From: Sordariomycetes sp. S80-01Y
Lineage: Eukaryota > Ascomycota > Sordariomycetes
NCBI GenBank assembly: GCA_037042185.1
Contig: JAXQJY010000022.1
Span: 186,001 to 250,000, forward strand
Direction of reading: 5' to 3'
DNA length: 64,000 nt
The position numbers and the translations under genes are program-made. This document shows positions 32,563-42,631 of this stretch, in pieces (positions within the stretch are counted from its first letter, which is position 1; the number at the start of each line of letters is the position of its first letter). The notes under the pieces were generated by a model. The model did no database searches. It was not told the origin of the DNA and was given only the letters and a program-made list of their open reading frames with translations.

Positions 32563-34564
32563 CTATTTGTCATGAGTTTGCAGTCCATCCGCGACATTGT
32601 AGAGACTGCCGAAAATTAGCCAAATCCGAGACTTCTCCGTACCTTGTAACTTACCTGATGTCCTCCCGATGCTCGGGGGTCTTGATGCCATTGGCAGCCC
32701 TCAACGCCTCTGCCTCCGCCTCCTTTCCTTCCAGCGGCCCGTTGACGGGTCCCGTGCTCGAAACAACAGTACCCTCATCCCCGCCAGCCTTGACGTCTGT
32801 CACACCATTCATCTGCGGCTGTCCACCATTGCGCAACACACTGAGATGCTTGAAATATCCCTCCGGGACTTCGGTGACGTACTTGCCACAAAACACGCCT
32901 ATCTCAAAGCCGTCGACTTGGCTCGATTCTTCTTTGGCGTCGTAACATGCGGCCTTGAGGTCTTCAATGTCCTGGAAGATTACGTCATCGGCGTTGATGA
33001 CCTCGGCGATTTCTTTGGTTGTGCGGCCGTGGGCAACGAGGTCAGCTGGATCCGCCAAGTCAATGCCGTAAATATGAGGATGCATGCATTCTGGCGAGCA
33101 TGACACGAAGATAACCTTGGCCGCCCCGGCTTCCCTGGCCATGGTGACGATCTCCCTTGATGTGGTCCCCCGGACGATACTGTCGTCAACGATGATGAGG
33201 TTCTTGCCCTTAAATTCCGAGTCGATGGGCGAGAGCTTGCGACGGACGCTCTTTTGACGCAAAGCTTGGCTAGGTAAGATGAAAGTGCGGTGCACATATC
33301 TATTCTTGATATAAGCGGTCACATAGGGCTTGCCGAGCTTGCTGGCAAGGGTGGCAGCCGCTGTATTACTGGTCTCAGGGACGGGAATGACTAGAGAATG
33401 TCAGTATTGTGAGCGCAATCCTTGCAAGGAAATACCTACCAGCATCGATCTCCTTGATACCCTCATCTCCCAGAACCTTTCGGAGCTTGTTTGCCAGCCG
33501 GTCGCCCATCTTTTGCCGACTTCGATAAACGGAAATACCATCTATGGTGCTATCCTCTCGAGCGAAGTAGACCATTTCAAAGATGTCAGGTGTGTATGTT
33601 TTCCGCTCGACGATTTGGCAGTACTGGGGCTCGCCTCCCTTTCTGATGAAGACTGCTTGCCCGGGCAGGATGTCATGGATGTCGCTGAAGCCAAGCTGCT
33701 TTAAAGCCACTGACTCCGAGGCCATAAAGTAGTCTTTGGCTCCGGGCAGAGTGTGCGAAGGTCGCGATCCAATGCACAGAGGTCGGATGCCGTTAGCGTC
33801 CCTGAAGCCAAGGATGCCGAAGCCGGCCACCATCGCGGTGCAAGCGAAGGCCCCCTGGCACGCGCCGTACACATCGGCGAGCGCGGTAAAGAGATCTTCT
33901 GAGTTGGCACGAGTCTTTCCGAGCTTTTGAAGGCCATGGGCAAAGATGTTCAGACTGCAGAGTCAGCCCGTCTCATCAGGTACAAGGGACTAAGGAGGGC
34001 ACCAACAGGAGTTCCGAATCAGAATCGGAGTTGACGTGTCGTCGAGCTTCCTCATCCAAAAACTTTCGGAGTTGCACGGTGTTGACAAGATTGCCATTTA
34101 CAGCCATAGACAGACCGAATGGCGAGTTGACGTAGAATGGCTGTGCTTCCGAGGCTGAGGACGTTCCGAATGTTGGGTAACGCAGGTGCGCCAACCCCAT
34201 GAACCCCGGTAATTGTTGGACATGACGGCCTTCAGCGAAGACTTTGGCAGCCATGCCATTTCCCTTGCACTGGTAGACACGCCCGCCTTGATGACAGACC
34301 GTGATACCTGCAGCTTCTTGTCCACGCTGGAAAACTCCATGTTAGTGCCACGTCGATAACCCCAATTTCCATCCGCGAAGAAATTCGGATGGTAGAGGGA
34401 ACATACATGCTGCAGCAGGTAAAGCGACTCATGCAAGTCGATCGCGGCCGAGGTGGCCTTGACGTCGCCCAACTGAAACACAGTTAGTATTCTGAGTACG
34501 CGCTTCGTGATACCAGGGTTTGAAGTGAGGGCGCACGCACGAGCAGACCGGTAACACCACACAT
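32563..34564 (-). CDS. ADE4: Amidophosphoribosyltransferase (glutamine PRPP amidotransferase)
   Basis: First enzyme of purine synthesis: PRPP plus glutamine to phosphoribosylamine, in the cytosol. Six exons on the minus strand: 34564-34541, 34472-34407, 34326-34007, 33954-33440, 33390-32655 and 32605-32563; 567 aa. The N-terminal nucleophile is Cys2 (MCGVTGLL). The glutaminase domain shows [36 protein letters not shown] and NGNLVN. The phosphoribosyltransferase domain has [22 protein letters not shown] and the PRPP loop [15 protein letters not shown]. Intron 3 has a GTTGGT donor. A stop at 32651 lies immediately inside the last donor, so retention of the last intron would give ...REDIR, whereas splicing gives [18 protein letters not shown], the usual end. 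A Gcn4-type site lies about 205 bases upstream. Confidence 0.94.
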
Positions 34565-34742
34565 TTTTGGAAATTATCCAAGTAGGACCGGACAAGTAGA
34601 GTGAAATGGAATGCGCAACGGGCACCACCGTTGAGTGGATGGGTCACTGAAAGTTGACCGGGTTCGAGATACCAGCAAAAAAATTCCATTCGTAGTTTTG
34701 CGGCGCTTTTTGGTCGTCCGGTCCGGCGCTCCAATAAGCGCC

Positions 34743-34748
34743 CACGTG
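34743..34748. promoter_or_regulatory. E-box CACGTG upstream of ADE4
   Basis: CACGTG about 180 bases before the ADE4 start. Bound in fungi by bHLH factors; which factor acts here is unknown. Confidence 0.35.
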
Positions 34749-34767
34749 ATGTGTCAAAGTTCATGGA

Positions 34768-34774
34768 TGAGTCA
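34768..34774. promoter_or_regulatory. Gcn4/CPC1-type site TGAGTCA upstream of ADE4
   Basis: An exact TGASTCA palindrome about 205 bases before the ADE4 start. Gcn4 and Bas1, which share the TGACTC core, control yeast purine genes, so cross-pathway control is a reasonable inference. Confidence 0.55.
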
Positions 34775-37700
34775 GCTAGAATAACTTACCCACTGGCAGT
34801 CGTCGCGGTGGACAGGTGGGTCGGACTTTGTCACGACACTTGGCAAAGTTCAACTACAATCTTTTGCCTTTGTAGGCGAGTCGTAGTCTCTGAGCATACC
34901 TCAGTTGGGTTCAGTCGTGGGCTGGAGGCTGAAACTCGCAGGTGCATGAAAACACTAGCTCGGCATGAAACAACCCAATGTGTGCCAGGACGTTCGGCTT
35001 GCAACCCCTCACTGGAGGGCCGACCTCAATTCGATTTCCTGACTTCTCCGTGCTGCCAGATAAGTGACTAAGGACACGCAGTGTCTTTTGCTTTGGACTT
35101 CTTGGTTGAACTAGTCACGCCGAGATTTGGCTCGATGTCAATTACGTTGGGCTTGCCGACTGCCCCTCTCGTGATAAAGAGGGAGCTGGTAAGAAGGTCA
35201 GCTTTTACTCAACATTTGGACTAGAACAACACGAAGGGTCGCAGGTCTTATAGCCCTCAATCACAATATCAGGGTACGGAGACGTCGACCGTTGCGGATT
35301 CACCAGAAACAGAAGATGGACCACGAAAGCCGGCATTCGGTGTGGGTCCGCCCGGAGGGTGGAACCCCGGGCCGGCGCCGATGCGGTCGGTCAGCCAGAT
35401 ATGGATATGGTTGAGCACATTGTCACTCCTAGCCGTCTGGTTGAAATATGTTCGGTGTTGGGAAGGGCTGTGAACTACGAAACGCCAAATATGGGATCAA
35501 CACCGAAGCGTTGCATCCTGTCAACAGCGCACGCGAAGTGCCGAGGTCAGCTTCCTCCAGCTCTCCTTGGAAGGTGGCTGATGATGAACTGCCGTGCCTA
35601 TAAGTCACCTATATGAGGATTCCCATGCCTGGCAAACTCGGAACACCTGCCTTGATGATTATCTATGACGTCGGATCGGTGTAGTGAACATAGCTGCGAA
35701 AGTTCATGGATTCATGAAATGGTCCAAGCGATCGACCCATTCATGCGTGGCGGACATCCGTTGGTGGGCTTGATCGAGATCGTTGGGTGCCTCGACCTGA
35801 TGCCTTGCTTGCGACGTCTACGGAGGTATCGCAAATGTCGCAACAAGGTTCAGCATAAGAAAATTCGCTCAGCCTGATAAACAATTTGTTCCCATTGATG
35901 ATGTGATGATGGTGTCACATATTGACATGTTGGTTAATATGTGTGGGGTCGGCCAGAGGCGTGAGAGGCCTAGAACCGCACCACGGGCGGTCCATGCAGC
36001 AAGGTGGATGTTAACCTCCGGGCTCTCTAGACGACAGACTGCACGTGGAAAACTTTGCTGTGCGTGGTTATCGAATGATGGAAAGTACGAGAAAATGCGA
36101 GTAAGAAAAGTTTGATTATCACTATATTGTGCAGAGCACAATTGGCGTGCCGGGCCGGCCGATGTTGCTCAAGCCGTGAGGAGAAGGCCTGCCTCAGCGT
36201 TGCATGATCGAGGCCCGTTCTGTCGCATTGGCTGATGCGAACCGCAGAGACTTCTCCAGACGCCGTCTGGGGATGCATGGAGAGGGCGGACGAACGCGCA
36301 AGGTAGCGATTCCAGTCTATCCACAAGCGTCACGACGACATGGATTTGTCGCAACCCATCACCATGTGCACTGGTAGATGCGCGCGTTTATTATCGCGCA
36401 AGTACGTAGGTTTGTGGCGCTGTTGGTTGGCTCCTGGGCGGGACACTAGTGGTTTCGAAGCACTCTTTCTGGCAAGGAGGTCTGGCCATGGGTCCGCAGG
36501 TAGGCAAAATCAGGAATCCCATCTGCTCACTTTACCATCGGACAGCCGCAGCTGTGAGCTAAGCAGCTGACGGACTGTGCACCTGGGATTGGAGACGGGA
36601 GTCGGGATCATTTGCAGCCCCACAAGTTACGCAGCATTGCCGTGTGCGTGTGTCCAGGTCTCAGGAGGCCAACGACATCCTAGCAAAACACCCCACGATA
36701 CCAACAGACAACAGCAGGGATCCAATGCAGCTAGGGAGTGGCATCTGATGCTTGTTGTCTAGCCACGGTCAATTGCTAGCAGCTTCTCGTTCTTTACAGT
36801 CATTGGGTCCTACATGTTTGATGCGGTGAGCTGCACTGAAGTCAGGGTTCAGCTGTCAGCATCTCTTCGGAGTGAAAAGTCTGGGAACCGTGTCCCAGCT
36901 TACTACCTTACCCATGATAAGCTTCGCCTGATGTAGACAGCGCTTAAGCCGCATCTGAGCCTGGGCCCCCATTATCGTCAGTTGTCGGTCAGCTTGGCTT
37001 TCCATAGCTCCGTTATCTCACACCTCGGGAGGGATCTGCTTTGCCTGCGGACCAGTAGCTTCCCACCCTTTCGTCCCCCGGCGAGCCCTACGTACAGGCT
37101 GGCTGTGGGAGGCGCATGCAGGTGCAGCATTGTGACACCACAAACACCAATTTTGGGCGGATTCCGTAAAAAAGTCGCTTCGGCAATCAATCTCGACGGC
37201 TCCCTCTCGAATAGAGTTCGCGCTGATGTGTTCGGGGATCGGACCATCGAACCACGAGTTTCAAAGGTCCAAAAGTTGGCGACAGTCGGCATTGGCATTG
37301 GCGTGCAAAACGGAGAATTACATCAACACCCGCCCATCGTGGCCGCCTGATTGGCTGCCATAGCTGGTCCTTCCTCGGCGGGGCCTTTGAGCACTTCAGC
37401 TGGGCAGGCACAGTGGACCCTTGTCTGCTTTTTCAACCACTGATCGAGCGTCAACGGCCACTCTCGCCCGCTGGAGCCGCTAGACGCGAGGAGCGCCAAG
37501 CCACCCAAGCCGGTAACGCCCAAGCCCGGACTCACTGCCAGTGCCAGAGGACCAGCAAGTTCTCGCTGAAGCCTGATGATGGCCTTTGGTGCTCACTGTT
37601 CCGAGACCCGTTGCAACGTTGGACCATCTCACCCTCACTTCTTAACGCCGGCTGCCCTTTTTCCAAGCCCTAGCCTTCTTATCCTCTCTGCCCTCTGCGT

Positions 37701-37951
37701 GTCGCTCCCAAGACATTATCCTCCCTCAACTTCGAGCTTGCTTTTCCGTATCTCTCCCGCAGCTCGTGTAACAACGCCCTCACCCATTCGCCCTCTCCAA
37801 GTGCGCTTCCGCTCCGCCAGCCCTCACTGGGCTTCGTCTGTCTCAGTTACCAGCTCCAGCGAGCTGAAGACCTGGTGACCAGGCGTCACCTTACCCTCAG
37901 TTTCGATAATCGATACGATACTCCTCCCTCGATTTTCGGCAGCGATTCAAT
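34775..37951. other. Gene-poor region
   Basis: About 3.2 kb, the longest stretch without a convincing gene. Open frames are short, overlap on both strands and show no domain or plausible splice pattern. I see no terminal repeats, transposase-like motifs or tandem repeats. The part from about 37620 to 37951 is pyrimidine-rich and is probably the leader of the next gene. Confidence 0.45.
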
Positions 37952-39007
37952 ATGCTTGAACCCACAATCCAGCGGAGGCCTGTCGACCAGGCCAACGTCT
38001 ACGGCCACCCTTCGAGACCGACTTCGAACATGTACTCGCAACAACAGCCTCAGCATCTTCAGCAGCCGGGGCATCCTTTCCAGCACTCTCGTCGCTCGCC
38101 GTCCGTCAACACCTTTAGCACGACCTCCAGCATGGCGCCCCCCGCAGCGTATAGGAAATCTTCAGCCTCTGACTTGCGTCGCTCCATTTCGAGTCGATCT
38201 GGCGGCACGACCGGAGGCGGCTCCGGTTACGTCGCTCTTCTGAGGAAGCAAAAGGCCACAGTATGGTGCGATCGAGCTCAATACGAGGACCCTCAGCTGG
38301 CCGCACGCCAACGGGCTGCAAAGCAGCGAGCAAACCTGGAGGTCGTCGGCGGACGTGGGCAGGGCTCAGCTGGCGGGAGCCGAACGAATACTGGCATCAG
38401 CACTACAGGTAAAGTGGCTGCCAAGATTCGACACCACGGCAAAGGTCAACCAGTCGTCGGCTTGACGCCCGGTGAAAACCACGTCGGCGTTGGCGGCGTG
38501 CCCTTACGACTCAGCGCAACGGAGGTGGAGGCCGAGAGTAGTGACGACGAGCCTTCCACGTCTCGCCTGCACCACCGTAGAACGGGAAGCAGTGGACGTA
38601 GCAGCAACGCAAGTGGCCGTCGCGGCCTCGCGTACAGAACGTCAGGCCACGAAAGCATGAACAGCAGGAATAGCCAAAGGTGGACGCCAGGAGACACTCC
38701 TGAGCGGCCCGGTAGCTTGATGGAACAGCAACCGGCTCAGCAGGGTCAGCAACAGGTCGAAACGTCGACTGAGGACTCTGGTAGCGGCAAGGCTCGGAGT
38801 ACGCACAGCGCCAGTGACGCTGAGAAAGCGGACAACGTTGGCGAGCTCAACAGCGCCCCTCGCATGGCTAGCAACTCGCTGCTGCACTCCGCGCTCACGA
38901 GGGAGAAGAGTGTTAAGAACCCCGAAGAGCTCCGAAGGCGAGGCAGTGTCGACGAGCGAACGGCGACTCTCACCAGCCAGCGCCTTTACATTGCCAACCC
39001 CGATTGA
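37952..39007 (+). CDS. Conserved fungal protein of unknown function, Ser/Gln-rich
   Basis: Single-exon protein of 351 aa with no signal peptide or membrane span. Most is disordered (Gln/Pro stretch SQQQPQHLQQPG near 30, Ser/Arg-rich elsewhere). One ordered-looking block, about residues 90-125, reads GYVALLRKQKATVWCDRAQY and continues EDPQLAARQRAAKQRANLEV; a second, about 150-190, has TGKVAAKIRHHGKGQPVVG. These blocks look like the conserved core of an Ascomycota family, but I cannot name it. RRSxS-type sites (RRSPSVN, RRSISS) suggest phosphorylation. The leader is long and CT-rich, as in many regulatory genes. Confidence 0.7.
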   Translation: MLEPTIQRRPVDQANVYGHPSRPTSNMYSQQQPQHLQQPGHPFQHSRRSPSVNTFSTTSSMAPPAAYRKSSASDLRRSISSRSGGTTGGGSGYVALLRKQKATVWCDRAQYEDPQLAARQRAAKQRANLEVVGGRGQGSAGGSRTNTGISTTGKVAAKIRHHGKGQPVVGLTPGENHVGVGGVPLRLSATEVEAESSDDEPSTSRLHHRRTGSSGRSSNASGRRGLAYRTSGHESMNSRNSQRWTPGDTPERPGSLMEQQPAQQGQQQVETSTEDSGSGKARSTHSASDAEKADNVGELNSAPRMASNSLLHSALTREKSVKNPEELRRRGSVDERTATLTSQRLYIANPD

Positions 39008-40025
39008 TAAACCCGCGCAGCCCACACTTGCAGGCCTTCAGCGGCCATTCTTTCAGTAACATATTTGCATCGGGAGGCGTTTTGGATTAGGTCGGTTGAG
39101 TTTCTACATCTGGCCAGCACTGTCGTTTCATTCAATTGGGTCTGGATATCTACGGGTGTCTCTCGCTAGTAAAGATTAATTGTTGTCAGGATTGGATGGC
39201 GTGGGGCAAAGGCAGGCGGGCCGTAGGTCAGGCGAAGACAAAGGCATTCACTAAGATACCATCGTTCATCATTTGAGATACCAATACGAATCTTTCGTCC
39301 ACGCGAGGCCTCCTTGCCGAGAATCTAGGATCACATCGCATTGATCTGGTGGAAGTGATCGTCAGTTTCACATCGCGTCTTTCTGGGTAGCCTCCTAGGC
39401 CTTCTCAATGGTACGGCGCTTGGAATGTTTCCTACGTTACATTTTGCCTTGACCATGGTCTGCTGACATCACAAACACCGACTTTCCAATACCATGGCGG
39501 CCTTTGCTGTGTCTATCCAGTGCACAGCCTCAGCCAGCCTTGTGGTCCCTCCACTAAAGCTCAAAAGTTCGAATTACGAGCTCGGTGGAGTAAAGAATGG
39601 CATCATACCAAGCCGCTAAGGCTTTAGCAGATGTGGGTGAGCCACAGGGTCCAGTGTGGCTGCTGCCGGCTGTTGTTCGGAATTGAACACGCGGGTGGCG
39701 GGCTCCAACGCGTCCGCCCGGCGCCAACTTCACGCGGAGCGCGTCGTTGCCTGGGATGGTCTCCTTCACACTTTCCAACCCACCTTCCACGTCTGCGTCT
39801 GCGCTCGCGAACAGCACGGCCTCGACTCAACACCGGACGCAACCGATTGTTTGCTTTGTGACCTGCGTGAGGTTGAGTAATTGTTGCCTTTCCGGACTTT
39901 CTCTCGATTCTTTCCTCGCCGTTCGATCGCTATCTCCATCCTGATATCACCCTCCACTGGCCCATTGATGACGGAGCACGGCAAGCCAACAGATCGATCA
40001 GTTTGCCGAACACCACGGATTCAAC
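39008..40025. other. CAF-1 gene upstream region
   Basis: About 1.0 kb between two + strand genes. AT-rich after 39008 (3' region of the preceding gene). A CG-rich block at 39685-39750 with several CGCG cores precedes the CAF-1 start. No gene seen. Confidence 0.5.
39708..39713. promoter_or_regulatory. MCB element ACGCGT upstream of the CAF-1 subunit gene
   Basis: An exact ACGCGT palindrome about 315 bases before the CAF-1 start. More CGCG-type cores are close by (ACGCGG at 39732, GCGCGT at 39739). MBF-type control in S phase is inferred. Confidence 0.5.
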
Positions 40026-41994
40026 ATGAGCGAACATACGGCACTATCCGAAAAGTCTCCAAACATCCCATCGGATTCCGAGAGCATAAGCCGCAAGAGG
40101 TCTCACGATGAGTACTCTGGCGACGTGGTCAAGCTCGGTCACGAGAACCAGCACGATGCAAAGCGTGCTGCCACCGCGGGCAACGCATGCCAGAACGCTC
40201 CACGTATGTCTTGCGCCGATTGCGCCGATGCAGAAATAATCCCGAGACTAACATGGGTAGTACCGGCGCCCGTGCAGGCGGTCATGAACGACGCATCTCC
40301 GAGCACCTCACCCGCCCTCACTGATAGCGGCAACACAGCGACAAGCAATTCCTCGCCTCCGACGCCGAGCAAATCGACAAGTCCATCCAATGCACCGAGC
40401 ACTTCGAACACTAAAGCCGCCCCGGACACAGATGTCACCACGACTGCCAGCATCGCTGCACCAAAGAAGCGCACCAAATTGACGCCTGCCGAGAAGGAAG
40501 CGCGCGAGAAGGAGTTAGAGCAAAAGAAGAAAGAAAAAGAGGAGAAGGCGCGAATCGCGGCCGACGAGAAACGCAAGAAAGAAGAGGAGCGTGAGGAAAG
40601 GCGGAAGCAAAAGGAAGAGGAAAAGAAACTGAAGGACGAAGAGCGCGAAGAAAAACGGAAGAAGAAAGAAGAGGAAGACAAGATCAAGGCTCAGAAGGTC
40701 AAGGAAAGGGAGGACAAGAAGCGCGAGGCACAGGAGGCTAAGGAGAAGGAGGAGCGGAAGCAGAAGAGGCTTAACAGCTTCTTTATCGCTCCTTCGACCC
40801 CTAAGAAAGCTACTACTGTCGCAAATCAGGAGGCCTCGCCGGAGAAAGAGGGCGAGGCGGAGTATCGCAAGAGGTTTCAGCCCTTCTTCGTCAGAGAGAG
40901 CACTGCGATGGCGTCTGGGCCGACGCAACTGGATGATGAGACCCGAGCGGTCAAGTCGCATATTCTGGACGAGTTCATGGATGGAAAACGCACACATGAC
41001 TTGCAGGAATCTAGGTTCGATCCAGTGTCGCTGTTCGCACTTCCCAGCAAGCCCGCACCAAGAGGGAAAATCCATCATCCTGTTAAGCACATCATGGAGA
41101 ACACCTACAAGGCAGAACCTTCGACCGCTGCAGACACCCTGCGCGGGGCACGCGATTTGCTTTCAAAGGTCCCAATGAAGGTAATTGCCTTCTCTCAGGA
41201 CGTCCGACCACCGTACTGCGGCACAGTAACATTCAAACCCTTCGCTCTTGGCAAGGATCACATGCGCAAGCTCGCCCGGATGTCCACTGGAAGACGCTTA
41301 CCGCTCGACTACGACTATGATTCCGAAGGCGAGTGGCAGGAGGAGGAAGGAGAAGACCTTGACGCTGAGGATGACGAGGAAGAGATCGACGACGAGGATG
41401 ATATGGATGGGTTCCTTGACGATTCGGATGATGCTGGTCCGGCACGTATCTTTGCCAATGCTATGGAGCCGGACAGCACTGGTATTTGTTACGCGAACGG
41501 CGCTCTAGAAACGAATGCTCTCCTTCTCCAGCACAGGATGGAAGTTATCGTCGGTAAGTTTCCGGATCTTCGTTTCATCCTGGAGCAAACTCTAATAGGT
41601 AACAGATAACTTCGACCGAACCACGGGGCTAGACCCTTGGTCGTCGACGTATTGGGAGCCGGAGCCCAAGGCCGGCCAAGCGACGACGAATGCTACAACC
41701 ATGCCACCACCAGCTGCTCCGGCCAATGCCTTCGCTGCCTTGAGCGGTGCTGCTTCTGGGGGGCCCGGAGTCAAGCTTGTCAAACCTGAGATCATTAACA
41801 ACCTCAAGCAAGCCATTGTAGACAACAAGACTCTGTCCAAAGCCGGCATCATCGAGGTGCTATACGCACAGTTTCGCACCCGGGCCTCGCGCAACGAGGT
41901 GAAGAACACCATCGAGACGGTCGCGGAAAAGACGGGCTCGGGGCGCGCCAAGGAATGGGTTCTGAAATCTGGCCACGAAATCCAAACCGCATGA
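40026..41994 (+). CDS. Chromatin assembly factor 1 large subunit (p150/Cac1-like)
   Basis: Large subunit of CAF-1, which places H3-H4 on newly copied DNA at PCNA. Exons 40026-40203, 40261-41553 and 41606-41994; 619 aa. Intron 1 (57 nt, GTATGT donor, ACTAAC branch) is in frame and open, so it can be overlooked; intron 2 restores IV|DNFDRTTGLDPWS. Order: disordered N-terminus; charged KER coiled coil (about 127-230, KKKEKEEKARIAADEKRKKE type); a PIP box QKRLNSFF right at its end; the conserved PFFVRESTAMA block; the ED acidic region after LDYDYDSEGEWQEEEGEDLD; and a C-terminal winged helix (VKPEIINNLKQAIVDNKTLS, then EVLYAQFRTRASRNEVKNTI). All known p150 parts are present. Confidence 0.93.
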
Positions 41995-42631
41995 TAGGCG
42001 ACGACACGACTTAGCTAGAATCCACGGCATAATGATTGCATTTGTTCTAACATCATGAGCGATTGGAGTTGGAGGGGTTTTGTGGCATTTGTTATGGGGG
42101 AGGGTGTTGCTTCAATGAAAGCCTCCTGCGTGCTGGACAAAGCATGAATAGACAAGAGATAGAACTCTGTAATTCAAAGAACCAGGTTTGGCGATCAGGC
42201 CACCCTACGAGTCTTGAACCCAATGTTTTTGGGGCAAAGACAAATTGATCACACATTTCCAGGAGTAAAGACCTTCCAGGGGTAAAGGGGCTGTGGGGTC
42301 CAGGAGGCTTGGGAGGGTGGCGGCACCCCGGACGGCACGGAGCTGCGGGTACCCCAATCTGCAACAGACTGTCGCCTCTCTCAAACCCAAACCAACGTCT
42401 GGTCATTAGCCACCACCGCTTGTGCTTTGACTTTTAGCACTTTGGGGACTTTGTATCGACCTCTCGAGACTTTTGGGGCTTGACTGTATTGTCAGTGCCT
42501 GCGACCGACATCCTTTTGCCTACGCGACGCCCTCACACCGTCCACAATCAACCGTCCATCGCGCACGCGACCGCCGACATGAACAGCTTATAACACCAAC
42601 ACATCGCATTTGTCTCTCGGCAAATGCTCCT
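41995..42631. other. Spacer between CAF-1 and the W-x-x-F protein gene
   Basis: About 640 bases. The downstream frame is open back to 42473, but the aligned-looking start is MMDDPWGSPW at 42632. No other gene seen. Confidence 0.5.
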
